Origin: an uncultured Actinomycetes bacterium
Lineage (GTDB): Bacteria; Actinomycetota; Actinomycetes; Nanopelagicales; Nanopelagicaceae
NCBI GenBank assembly: GCA_903822245.1
Contig: CAIJOE010000175.1
Coordinates: 1-18,723, forward strand
Direction of reading: 5' to 3'
DNA: 18,723 nucleotides
The notes beneath the pieces are model-generated. The model worked only from the letters and a program-made list of their open reading frames with translations. It was not told where the DNA came from and searched no databases. The position numbers and the translations under genes were made by a program. Positions 1 to 7,536 of the stretch are shown here, piece by piece. The first letter of the stretch is position 1. Each line of letters opens with the position of its first letter.

Positions 1-285
1 ACATATGGAGCTGGTCGGATGGCATTTATTGGCTATTGGATCGATCAACGCTTTGCTAATCGTGGATACACAACAAGATCTGTCAAGGCGCTGACCGAAT
101 ATGGATTTAATCAGCTTTTACTTCACCGAATTGAGATAAGCATGCGGCCAGAAAATGATGCATCCAAGCGAGTGGCTGAAAAATCTGGCTATTACTTTGA
201 AGGCACCAAACTTCGGTACCTGCATATCGACGGGGCTTGGCGAGATCACTTAGCATTTGTTAAAGAAAATCCAGCAGTCCGATAG
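1..285 (+). CDS. RimJ/RimL-type GNAT N-acetyltransferase (3' part, cut by window start)
   Basis: Only the C-terminal ~94 residues are present; the frame is open from base 1 to a TAG stop, so the gene begins upstream. The visible part is the second half of a GNAT fold: the core-strand segment GYWIDQRF, the acetyl-CoA pyrophosphate-binding loop region RFANRGYTTRSVKA, then the HRIEISMRPENDASKRVAEKSG helix region and a terminal IDGAWRDHLAF segment typical of RimJ/RimL-like enzymes, which acetylate N-terminal amines of ribosomal proteins or other small amines. The true substrate cannot be told from sequence. In other actinobacteria I recall a rimJ-like gene between glp/moeA and the sepX/glpR gene. 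That matches the next gene here and supports the family call. The ATG at base 19 is internal, not the start. Confidence 0.85.
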   Translation, partial: TYGAGRMAFIGYWIDQRFANRGYTTRSVKALTEYGFNQLLLHRIEISMRPENDASKRVAEKSGYYFEGTKLRYLHIDGAWRDHLAFVKENPAVR

Positions 286-354
286 TTTTTTCCTAATAGG
301 ACATACCGCCCAAATCCCCAAGATATGGCCCTTTCGGAATTATGGTTATGTTCC

Positions 355-1095
355 ATGGCGTCCGGTTTTATCTACCTAATCATCCTTGGGATGTGGGTCG
401 CCTATTTCTTACCTCGCTGGATAACCAGCCATGAGGATGCCTCTGGTAAATCTGCCGAACGTTACAAGAGCGCGATGCGATTAGTTTCAGATACAGCTGG
501 GTCATCTGTTCCAGACATGGAATCTAAATTAAATAAAAAGGCAAAGATTGCTCAACGTAGATTAATTTTTAGTGCGCTCTCAATATTATTTCTAACAGTT
601 TCACTTGGCGTAGCAATTGGATTTATTTCATCTTCAATTTTGGCAATTCCAACATCGGCGGTTGCAATCTATTTGGTTCACGTTCGTCGCCAAGTTGTGG
701 CAGACCAATTGCGCGCTCGCAGACTTAAAGCACTTGCTCAAATTTCTACGGCCCAAATTATTACTGAACCAATAGAGAAAGTTACTTTCTCATCTAGAGT
801 AGATTTTAAAGAGAATTTAACTGATCATTGGATTCCATTAATCGATCGGATTGATAGTGCTGGAGTTGTAGTAATTCCTAAGGATGGAACGAGTTGGCAG
901 CCAACAGCGGTTCCAAAGCCAACATATGTAAACGCACCAAAGGCTGTTACCCCTAAGCGGGTAATTGATCTAACCGTGCCAGGTGCTTGGAGCGCAGCAC
1001 AAGAAGCAGATCTACTTCCTTCTCGTGATGAATTATTCGATCAAGAGCTTGCCGAAGAGGCTGCAATTGAATCTGGTCGCGTAGTTAACGAATAA
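355..1095 (+). CDS. SepX/GlpR-like actinobacterial membrane protein, probable cell-division factor
   Basis: A 246-residue membrane protein. An N-terminal transmembrane helix (about residues 4-20, SGFIYLIILGMWVAYFLPRW) is followed by a charged stretch with ERYKSAMRLVS. A hydrophobic hairpin of two helices (about 70-112) follows, then a basic segment (VRRQVVADQLRARRLKAL) and a soluble tail ending in an acidic region. The N-terminus closely resembles what I recall of Streptomyces SepX and its corynebacterial counterpart GlpR: an SSGLIYA...AAYLVPMW-type helix, then an ERxxxAxRxL motif. Those proteins act at the divisome/polar growth machinery, GlpR with the gephyrin-like Glp. Position after a rimJ-like gene agrees with that family. 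I prefer ATG at 355 because the family starts right before the first helix; ATG at 325 would add ten residues and has no better ribosome site. It is convergent with pmt, with a 4-bp gap. The similarity is from memory. Confidence 0.72.
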   Translation: MASGFIYLIILGMWVAYFLPRWITSHEDASGKSAERYKSAMRLVSDTAGSSVPDMESKLNKKAKIAQRRLIFSALSILFLTVSLGVAIGFISSSILAIPTSAVAIYLVHVRRQVVADQLRARRLKALAQISTAQIITEPIEKVTFSSRVDFKENLTDHWIPLIDRIDSAGVVVIPKDGTSWQPTAVPKPTYVNAPKAVTPKRVIDLTVPGAWSAAQEADLLPSRDELFDQELAEEAAIESGRVVNE

Positions 1096-1099
1096 GTTT

Positions 1100-2428
1100 C
1101 TAAATCCAGCTTGGAAACCACATATGGTCTAGCCAAGAGTTATAAGGCAGATTTATGCCGGTAAGTAGCGGGAACAAATAGATAAAGTTAATTAAGAAAA
1201 CTCCGCCTATTGCAATACTTATCAACTTGCGCCGTTTTAGCCCCAGTTCATCCTCTGCGCTAATCAAGAACTTATTGAGAACATAAACTAGCCCCAGCAT
1301 AAAAAAGGGCTCAAAAGCGATTGCATAGAAAGTGAACATGGTGCGTTGTTGAAATAAGAACCAAGGCAGATAGCCCGCAGATACTGCAAGAATTATTACT
1401 CCAGCCGACCACTCACGCTTAGTTATCCAATAGCCGATCATTACAACTAGTGCCGCAGTAGCACTCCACCAAAGAAGTGGTGTGCCAAGAGCGAGAACTT
1501 CTTGTGCGCAAGAGCTAGCACCACAACCTTTTGGTGTTTGATAGTCAAAAGAAGTTGGCCGTCCCATGATTAGCCAGTTCCAAGGATTTGCCTGGTAGGG
1601 ATGTTTATCTGTTAGGTGGGAGTGGAAATTAAACATTTCAGAGTGGTAGTGCCAGAAATTACGGAAGATGTCTTTTGACCACTTGCGATCCCAACCTGTT
1701 CCAGAGATGAACCAGCCAAGCCAGGTGAAGATATAGACCAATAAAGGAACAATCCCAAATTGAAAAAAGCGCAAGACAAAGTTTTCTTTTAAGAGCTTTC
1801 CAAATGGGTGATTAACCCCTAAATAGCGCTGGTGGAAGTAATCCATCAATAAAACTAAAAGTGCAAAGGCAACAATAAAATATAGTCCACTCCACTTTGT
1901 GCCAGAGGCTAAACCTAAGGCAATACCAGCTAGCCAGAATTTATTATCTAAAATTGCTAGGAATGCTACTTGGACAAAGAACATCAAGAAGATATCTAGG
2001 AGCGCTGTTCTAGACATAACTAAGTGCAAGCCATCTACCAGTACTAAGAAAGCAGCAGCGCAACTTAGGAATCTGTTATCAAACAGGCGCTTGGCTGTGA
2101 AGTAGATCAAAGTAATTGAAAGCGAGCCAATTACTGCCGCACTAATTCGCCAGCCAAATTCGTTATAGCCAAATATCTTAATTCCAACGGCTATCAACCA
2201 TTTGCCAACTGGGGGGTGAACAATGAACTCTGCCGAATTTGTTTGGGGATCAATTTCAACGCCATGCAATAAGAGAGAATTAGCATTCTTGGCGTAGTAA
2301 ATCTCATCGAAGATCTGACCCTTGGGAGTGCTCAAGTGCCAGATTCGAAGGGTTAATCCAATGATCGTGAATCCCAGCGCATAGACCCAATCCTGCGTGA
2401 TTCGAATAGGCCTAAGCAGCGCGTTCAT
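1100..2428 (-). CDS. pmt: protein O-mannosyltransferase (PMT family, GT39)
   Basis: A 442-residue polytopic membrane protein with about ten hydrophobic segments. It would transfer mannose from polyprenyl-phosphate-mannose to Ser/Thr of exported proteins on the outer face of the membrane. Near the N-terminus, after the first helix, lies the FDEIYYAK motif (D41-E42), which carries the acidic pair of the first extracytoplasmic loop. It is followed by the PMT signature IVHPPVGKW (H71-W77). The C-terminal half matches the PMT_4TMC architecture and ends in a W-rich DHMWFPSWI tail, also seen in actinobacterial members. The length is somewhat below the ~500 residues I recall for the mycobacterial enzyme. 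It is divergent from rsmI across 31 bp, an arrangement also recalled from M. tuberculosis (Rv1002c/Rv1003). Likely substrates are Sec-exported lipoproteins, possibly including the one at the right edge, but that is inference. Confidence 0.9.
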   Translation of the reverse strand: MNALLRPIRITQDWVYALGFTIIGLTLRIWHLSTPKGQIFDEIYYAKNANSLLLHGVEIDPQTNSAEFIVHPPVGKWLIAVGIKIFGYNEFGWRISAAVIGSLSITLIYFTAKRLFDNRFLSCAAAFLVLVDGLHLVMSRTALLDIFLMFFVQVAFLAILDNKFWLAGIALGLASGTKWSGLYFIVAFALLVLLMDYFHQRYLGVNHPFGKLLKENFVLRFFQFGIVPLLVYIFTWLGWFISGTGWDRKWSKDIFRNFWHYHSEMFNFHSHLTDKHPYQANPWNWLIMGRPTSFDYQTPKGCGASSCAQEVLALGTPLLWWSATAALVVMIGYWITKREWSAGVIILAVSAGYLPWFLFQQRTMFTFYAIAFEPFFMLGLVYVLNKFLISAEDELGLKRRKLISIAIGGVFLINFIYLFPLLTGINLPYNSWLDHMWFPSWI

Positions 2429-2459
2429 AGATGAAGCGTAAACCTGCGAGAATTATCCA
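2424..2459 (+). promoter_or_regulatory. candidate rsmI promoter giving a leaderless mRNA
   Basis: TTCATA (2424-2429), 18 bp, then GAGAAT (2448-2453) preceded by an extended -10 TG (2445-2446). Transcription would begin about six bases after the -10, at or next to the ATG at 2460. No Shine-Dalgarno sequence precedes that ATG. Leaderless mRNAs are common in actinobacteria. The -10 and -35 each match consensus at 4 of 6 positions, so this is a candidate only. Confidence 0.4.
2452..2457 (-). promoter_or_regulatory. candidate -10 box for pmt
   Basis: On the minus strand bases 2457-2452 read GATAAT, 5 of 6 matches to TATAAT, about 24 bp upstream of the pmt ATG. No convincing -35 is seen; at 17-bp spacing it would fall inside rsmI coding sequence. 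The box lies over the presumed rsmI -10/start region, so the two promoters would compete for the same DNA. Confidence 0.4.
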
Positions 2460-3308
2460 ATGCTCATTCTCGCTGCGATTCCTCTAGGCAACCCTGGTGA
2501 TGCCTCAGAGAACCTGAAGCGAGCAATAACAGATGCCAAATACATCGCAGCAGAAGATTCTAGAAAGCTTTCCCGTCTGTGTAGTGACCTGGGAATTGTT
2601 TATGCCGCAAAAGTCATCTCCTTTTTTGAAGGAAATGAGATCGAACGTCTTTCAGAATTAATTGCAATACTAGAAAGTGGCAATGATTTGCTTGTTGTTA
2701 CCGATGCTGGAATGCCAGGAATTAGTGACCCTGGCTATCGCTTAGCAAGGGCGGCTGTAGAAAAGAATATTGAAATTAAAGTTTTGCCTGGCCCAAGCGC
2801 CGTCACGACAGCGTTACTACTTTCAGGCCTTCCATCTGACCGGTTTTGCTTCGAAGGATTTCCACCACGCACTAGTGGAGCTCGGATAACTACTTTTACA
2901 AAATTGGCTCAAGAAGAGCGAACTATGATCTTCTTTGAAGCCCCGCACCGACTTTTAGAATCTCTAACTGATGCAAAATCAATATTTGGAGCAGATCGAA
3001 AAGGTGCTATCTGCCGCGAGATGACTAAGACCTATGAAGAAGTTATTCGAGGTACTTTGGAAGAACTTGAGCAGTGGGCAAGTACAAATGAAATACTTGG
3101 TGAAATAACAATTGTTTTCCACGGGTATGACTCATCAACTCGGACCTACACAACGCAAGATCTAATTGCTTTGGTACTGAAGGAAGAATCAGCCGGGATC
3201 TCCCGTAAAGATGCGATTACCGAAGTTGCCCGTGCTAGTGGTGTGGCCAAGCGCGAGGTCTTTGATGCGATGGTTAGCCATAAATCAGCCGATAGACTAG
3301 AACCATGA
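2460..3308 (+). CDS. rsmI: 16S rRNA (cytidine-1402-2'-O)-methyltransferase RsmI
   Basis: A 282-residue SAM-dependent methyltransferase of the tetrapyrrole-methylase (SpoU-unlike) fold that 2'-O-methylates C1402 in the decoding centre of 16S rRNA. The N-terminus has the family signature IPLGNPGD (residues 7-14) and IAAEDSRKLSRL. The middle contains VVTDAGMPGISDPGYRL and VLPGPSAVTTALLLSGLPSDRF, the SAM-binding core. A later IFFEAPHRLLESL and CREMTKTYEEVIRGTL complete the RsmI pattern. Length is typical. The start ATG has no Shine-Dalgarno and probably sits at or near the transcript 5' end. The TGA stop overlaps the metG ATG as ATGA, implying translational coupling and a shared transcript through ispE. 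Confidence 0.96.
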   Translation: MLILAAIPLGNPGDASENLKRAITDAKYIAAEDSRKLSRLCSDLGIVYAAKVISFFEGNEIERLSELIAILESGNDLLVVTDAGMPGISDPGYRLARAAVEKNIEIKVLPGPSAVTTALLLSGLPSDRFCFEGFPPRTSGARITTFTKLAQEERTMIFFEAPHRLLESLTDAKSIFGADRKGAICREMTKTYEEVIRGTLEELEQWASTNEILGEITIVFHGYDSSTRTYTTQDLIALVLKEESAGISRKDAITEVARASGVAKREVFDAMVSHKSADRLEP

Positions 3309-4873
3309 GCGCTGATAAATCTTTCTATTTAACAACGCCGATTTACTATGTAAATGATGCCCCTCATATTGGCCATGCCTACACAACCGTTGCTGGCGAT
3401 GTTTTAACTAGATGGAATCGTCAAAAGGGTGAAGGTGTTTGGTTCCTTACTGGAACAGATGAGCATGGCGAGAAAGTAATGAACACCGACAAATCAAATA
3501 ATGTTTCACCACAACAATGGTGTGATCGTTTAGTAGAAGAAGCATGGAAGCCAAGTTGGACTGCGCTAAACATTGCTAATGATGATTTTATTCGAACAAC
3601 TGAACCGCGCCATGAAATGCGAGTTCAGAGATTCATGCAATTACTCAAAGATAAAGGCTTTATCTACGCCGGAAAATTTGAAGGTCCTTATTGCATCGGC
3701 TGTGAGGAATTTAAGCTTCCTGGCGACCTAGATGATGGAAAATGCAAGGTCCATGGCAAGCCAGTAGAAAATCTTTCAGAAGATAACTGGTTCTTTAAAT
3801 TATCTGCTTTCGTGGAACCACTTCTTGAGCATTACAAGAAGAATCCGCAGGCTTGTGAACCAACTAGTGCTCGTAATGAAGTAATCGCATTTTTAGAAAG
3901 CGGCGTTCGAGATCTTTCTATTTCCAGGTCCACTTTTGACTGGGGAATTCCAGTTCCCTGGGATAGAGATCAAGTCATATATGTTTGGTTTGACGCACTT
4001 TTAAATTACGCAACTGCTGTTGGACTTGGCGATGAGCCAGATTCAGATGGTGGTAAGAAGTTTGCCAAGACCTGGCCAGCTGACGTCCAATTAGTAGGAA
4101 AAGATATTTTGCGCTTTCACGCGGTCATCTGGCCAGCGATGTTAATGGCTGCTGGACTTGAAGTGCCAGGCAAGGTTTTTGCTCACGGTTGGCTGCTAGT
4201 TGGTGGCGAGAAGATGTCGAAGTCAAAGCTAACCGGTATCGCACCTAGCGATATCACCGATCACTTCGGTGTTGATGCCTTCCGCTATTACTTCCTGCGT
4301 GCAATTCCCTTTGGTATTGACGGATCATTTTCTTGTGAAGATATGTCTGCCCGCTACACATCAGAGCTAGCAAATGAATTTGGAAATCTGGCTTCGCGCC
4401 TAATCGCAATGATTGAAAAGTACTGTGATGGTGTAATTCCAGCTGTTGCACATAACTCGGAATTAGCCATGAAATTAGCGCAAACAGTTGATGTGGCAGA
4501 TAAAGCAATATGCGCCCTTGATTTCCAAGGCGGCATAAATGCAATCATGGATTACTGCAAGCGAGTAAATGGTTTTGTTACCGAACAAGAGCCATGGGCA
4601 ATTGCTAAGGATCCAGCGAGAGTAGAAGAACTAAATGCAGTTCTCTATAACACCGCAGATTCAATTCGTGCATTGGCAATCTTGCTTCACCCGGTCATGC
4701 CTTCAACTACTGAAATACTTTGGGAATCACTTGGTGCGAACACAACTCTTGGCCCTATTGGGAACCAGAAAATTGCCGATGTAACAAAGTGGGGTGTATT
4801 ACCTGCTGGAAGCAAAGTAACTAAGGGAGCAGTACTTTTCCCTCGCTTAGAAGAAAAGCTTGAAAGTAATTAA
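3305..4873 (+). CDS. metG: methionyl-tRNA synthetase
   Basis: A 522-residue class I aminoacyl-tRNA synthetase that charges tRNA-Met. HIGH signature at residues 21-24 (PHIGHAY), KMSKS at 303-307 (GEKMSKSKL), and an insertion with a zinc-knuckle-like set YCIGCEEF...GKCKVH around residues 125-150. The WFDALLNYATAVG and AHGWLLV segments belong to the methionine/adenylate pocket. The protein ends after the anticodon-binding helical domain (motif EQEPWAIAKD) and lacks the extra C-terminal EMAP/tRNA-binding domain of the E. coli form, as in other actinobacterial MetS proteins of about this length. The start overlaps the rsmI stop by 4 bp; tatD follows after a 4-bp gap. No internal defect seen. Confidence 0.98.
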   Translation: MSADKSFYLTTPIYYVNDAPHIGHAYTTVAGDVLTRWNRQKGEGVWFLTGTDEHGEKVMNTDKSNNVSPQQWCDRLVEEAWKPSWTALNIANDDFIRTTEPRHEMRVQRFMQLLKDKGFIYAGKFEGPYCIGCEEFKLPGDLDDGKCKVHGKPVENLSEDNWFFKLSAFVEPLLEHYKKNPQACEPTSARNEVIAFLESGVRDLSISRSTFDWGIPVPWDRDQVIYVWFDALLNYATAVGLGDEPDSDGGKKFAKTWPADVQLVGKDILRFHAVIWPAMLMAAGLEVPGKVFAHGWLLVGGEKMSKSKLTGIAPSDITDHFGVDAFRYYFLRAIPFGIDGSFSCEDMSARYTSELANEFGNLASRLIAMIEKYCDGVIPAVAHNSELAMKLAQTVDVADKAICALDFQGGINAIMDYCKRVNGFVTEQEPWAIAKDPARVEELNAVLYNTADSIRALAILLHPVMPSTTEILWESLGANTTLGPIGNQKIADVTKWGVLPAGSKVTKGAVLFPRLEEKLESN

Positions 4874-4877
4874 TTAA

Positions 4878-5732
4878 ATGGCCGATCGCCATAATCGCGA
4901 CCTTGATCGCCAGCCTGCCGAGCTGCCCGAACCACTAAATGTTAAATGCGTTGATGCTCATGCCCACATTGAGATTGTCACAAATACTGCCCCAGATTCA
5001 CCTGAAGTAGGAAAAGTGTTGGCTGAGGCGGCAAGTGTTGGCATTGATCGGATTGTGCAAGTCGGTTATTCCGCAGAGCAATCAGAGTGGTGCGTGAAGA
5101 TGGCTGAGAGCTGGCCAAATGTTTTGGCTGCTGTTGCCCTCCATCCAAATGAAGCGCCAGTAGTTGAAGATTTAGAAAAAGATTTAGAAATAATTGAAAG
5201 ACTTGCCCAGCATCCAAAAGTTCGTGCGATCGGGGAGACAGGTTTAGATTTTTTTAGAACCGAGCCTGCGCTGCAAGATAAGCAGAAGTATTCCTTCCAG
5301 CGCCACATTGCCTTGGCTAAGAAGGTAAAGAAAGCACTTGTTATTCATGATCGAGATGCCCATCAAGCGGTGCTAGATACTTTGAGGCAAGAAGGTGCGC
5401 CGGATTTAACAATCTTCCATTGTTATTCAGGGGATGCCCAAATGGCTAGAGAATGTATTGATAAGGGCTACATCCTTTCTTTTGCTGGAACTCTAACTTT
5501 TAAGAACGCACCGGCGCTTCGAGAAGCTGTGAAGTTAGTTCCATTAGATCAACTCCTTGTCGAAACTGATTCACCTTTTCTTTCACCAATGCCCAACCGT
5601 GGTGCGCTAAATACTCCTGCCCAGATTCCAACGATCTTGCGATTTATGGCCCAAGAGCGTGGAGAAGATTTGGACGAACTTTGCGGAGCAATCTCAGCCA
5701 ATGCTGAACGTATTTTTGGATCATTCTCTTAA
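4878..5732 (+). CDS. tatD: TatD-family metal-dependent hydrolase (deoxyribonuclease)
   Basis: A 284-residue amidohydrolase-fold enzyme. Metal ligands are all visible in order: DAHAH (H28, H30), the bridging glutamate in AIGETGLDF, histidines in ALVIHDRDAH and TIFHCYSG, and the aspartate in LVETDSPF. TatD proteins act as Mg-dependent 3'-5' exonucleases and have been linked to DNA repair and oxidative damage; the physiological role here is inferred. About 22 extra residues precede the metal-binding motif, a mild N-terminal extension. The ATG lies 4 bp after the metG stop with no recognisable Shine-Dalgarno, so it probably relies on coupling. The rsmA ATG follows the TAA stop directly, with no room for the rpfB gene that sits here in many actinobacteria. 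Confidence 0.94.
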   Translation: MADRHNRDLDRQPAELPEPLNVKCVDAHAHIEIVTNTAPDSPEVGKVLAEAASVGIDRIVQVGYSAEQSEWCVKMAESWPNVLAAVALHPNEAPVVEDLEKDLEIIERLAQHPKVRAIGETGLDFFRTEPALQDKQKYSFQRHIALAKKVKKALVIHDRDAHQAVLDTLRQEGAPDLTIFHCYSGDAQMARECIDKGYILSFAGTLTFKNAPALREAVKLVPLDQLLVETDSPFLSPMPNRGALNTPAQIPTILRFMAQERGEDLDELCGAISANAERIFGSFS

Positions 5733-6572
5733 ATGAGCGGTCTACTTGGAGCGGCTGAGATCCGCGAAATAGCTGAACGTATCGGCGTTAAGCCAACTAA
5801 AAAACTCGGGCAAAACTTTGTAGTTGATGCCAATACTTGTCGTCGAATTGTTAAGGCAGCCGAAGTTAATAGTTCTGATGTTGCACTTGAAATTGGACCA
5901 GGACTTGGTTCACTAACTTTAGCAATGCTTGAAGTGGCATCACATGTGGTTGCAGTTGAGATTGATGAACGCTTAGCAATCGAATTACCTATTACTGCCC
6001 AGCGTCATGGTTTTTCTTCTGAGAAATTAACTGTTGTTACCAAGGATGCAATGGATGTTAGTGAGCTGGCGATTGCACCAACTGTTCTAGTAGCAAACTT
6101 GCCATACAACGTTTCAGTCCCAGTGCTGCTCAGATTTTTGGAGAAATTTCCGACTCTTCGCGCTGGAGTTGTCATGGTGCAAAGTGAAGTTGCAGATCGC
6201 TTGGTAGCAAAGCCAAATAGCAAAACTTATGGCAGCCCTTCGGTAAAGGCGACCTGGTGGGCTGATATGTCCTCTGCTGGAACAGTTGGTAGATCTATAT
6301 TTTGGCCAGTCCCGAACGTTGATTCATCGTTAGTGCGATTTGTAAGACACGCACCAGCTGGCGATGAGGAACTGCGGAAGAAGACTTTCCAGATAATTGA
6401 CGCCGCATTTGCCCAACGCCGAAAGATGATGCGTGGTGCACTTTCAGATCTTTTTGGGGGAAGTGGCGCGGCAAGTGAAGTTATAGCCAGCGCTGGCATT
6501 GACCCAACTATCAGAGGTGAAGCGTTAGAACTTGGTGATTTCATCAAAATTGCTACTACGCTTAATAAGTGA
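5733..6572 (+). CDS. rsmA: 16S rRNA (adenine1518-N6/adenine1519-N6)-dimethyltransferase RsmA/KsgA
   Basis: A 279-residue Rossmann-fold methyltransferase that dimethylates two adjacent adenosines in helix 45 of 16S rRNA, a late step in 30S assembly. It shows the N-terminal KKLGQNFVVDANTCRRIV segment, the SAM-binding ALEIGPGLGSLT, the VAVEIDERLA acidic ribose-binding motif and the catalytic NLPY at residues 122-125. A FWPVPNVDSSLVRF segment and the FAQRRKMMRGAL helix of the C-terminal domain follow. Length is usual for the family. Start ATG abuts the tatD stop with no spacer and no Shine-Dalgarno. Its TGA overlaps the GTG start of ispE (GTGA), so the two are likely translationally coupled. Confidence 0.97.
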   Translation: MSGLLGAAEIREIAERIGVKPTKKLGQNFVVDANTCRRIVKAAEVNSSDVALEIGPGLGSLTLAMLEVASHVVAVEIDERLAIELPITAQRHGFSSEKLTVVTKDAMDVSELAIAPTVLVANLPYNVSVPVLLRFLEKFPTLRAGVVMVQSEVADRLVAKPNSKTYGSPSVKATWWADMSSAGTVGRSIFWPVPNVDSSLVRFVRHAPAGDEELRKKTFQIIDAAFAQRRKMMRGALSDLFGGSGAASEVIASAGIDPTIRGEALELGDFIKIATTLNK

Positions 6573-7489
6573 GCACAAACGGCGTCGTAGTTCGAGTTCC
6601 GGGCAAAGTGAACTTGCAACTTGCCGTTGGACCGCTAGATCCTGATGGTTATCACGAAGTAACTACAGTTTTTCAAGCCATCTCGTTATTTGATGACGTG
6701 ACTGTGAAGTATGGCCCGCCAAATTCGGGTATCTCACTTTCTGTTTCTGGTGCTACTTCTGCTGGAGTTCCAACCGATGAATCAAACTTGGCCTATAAAG
6801 CAGCAAAGTTAATGGTTACTAAATATGGGCTAAGTGAAGATGTGGCAATTCATTTAAAGAAAGAGATTCCAGTTGCTGGCGGAATGGCTGGCGGAAGCGC
6901 AGATGCCGCGGGAGTTCTAGTAGGGATCGATGCGCTATTTGAATTAGGACTTTCTAGAGATGAGTTAGAAATCATTGCAGCACAACTCGGTAGTGACGTC
7001 CCATTTTCTATCTCTGGCGGGATTGCAATTGGTACTGGGCGAGGTGATCAAATAACTCCGGCACTTTCCAGAGGGACTTATCACTGGGTACTTGCACTTG
7101 CTGGTCAGGGACTTTCAACTCCAGCGGTATATAACGAATGCGATCGCTTGCGTGAAGGATTAGCAATTTCTAAACCGCAAGTTGGCGATGAATTAATGCA
7201 AGCACTTCGAGCTGGTGATTCAATTGCACTTGGAAAGGCACTATCAAATGATTTGCAAGCTGCGGCTTGTTCACTTCGGCCAGCACTTCGTTTAGTTTTA
7301 GATGTTGGAAAAGACTATGGCGCACTTGGTGGAATAGTTTCTGGTTCTGGTCCAACTGTTGCATTTTTAGTTGAAGATGACGATAAATCATTAGATCTAA
7401 CTGTGGCACTTAGTGCCAGTGGTGTTGTCTCTGGAGTTGTTAGAGCCAGCGGCCCAGTCCACGGGGCTAGAGTCGTTTCAACCCTTTAA
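6569..7489 (+). CDS. ispE: 4-diphosphocytidyl-2-C-methyl-D-erythritol kinase
   Basis: A 306-residue GHMP kinase of the MEP isoprenoid pathway. It phosphorylates CDP-methylerythritol and so feeds precursors of undecaprenyl phosphate, quinones and carotenoids. Visible: PGKVNLQLAVG with K13 at the catalytic-lysine position, DGYHEVTTVFQAISL for the cytidine site, the GHMP ATP loop PVAGGMAGGSADAAG (101-115), and LGSDVPFSISGG with D143 as likely catalytic base. GIVSGSGPTVAFL in the C-terminal part is the third GHMP motif. GTG start is fixed by the N-terminal motif and overlaps the rsmA stop by 4 bp. It ends the operon begun at rsmI; no intrinsic terminator follows, and the tRNA-Gln promoter begins 11 bp after the stop. 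Confidence 0.97.
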   Translation: MSTNGVVVRVPGKVNLQLAVGPLDPDGYHEVTTVFQAISLFDDVTVKYGPPNSGISLSVSGATSAGVPTDESNLAYKAAKLMVTKYGLSEDVAIHLKKEIPVAGGMAGGSADAAGVLVGIDALFELGLSRDELEIIAAQLGSDVPFSISGGIAIGTGRGDQITPALSRGTYHWVLALAGQGLSTPAVYNECDRLREGLAISKPQVGDELMQALRAGDSIALGKALSNDLQAAACSLRPALRLVLDVGKDYGALGGIVSGSGPTVAFLVEDDDKSLDLTVALSASGVVSGVVRASGPVHGARVVSTL

Positions 7490-7500
7490 ATCGGAATAAT

Positions 7501-7530
7501 TTGGTGGTATCTGCACTTGTAGGGGATAAT
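7501..7530 (+). promoter_or_regulatory. sigma70-type promoter of tRNA-Gln (and probably glmU)
   Basis: TTGGTG (7501-7506), 18-bp spacer, GATAAT (7525-7530). The -10 matches consensus at 5 of 6 positions and the -35 at 3 of 6. It is the only good promoter in the 47-bp gap after ispE. The predicted start point, 5-7 bases downstream of the -10, is within 0-2 bases of the mature tRNA 5' end at 7537. Confidence 0.65.
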
Positions 7531-7536
7531 TCAGGT

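Noticed and set aside
4254..4548. Two minus-strand open frames inside metG
   Set aside because: They are antisense to a well-conserved gene, have no family similarity or ribosome site, and one overlaps the other.
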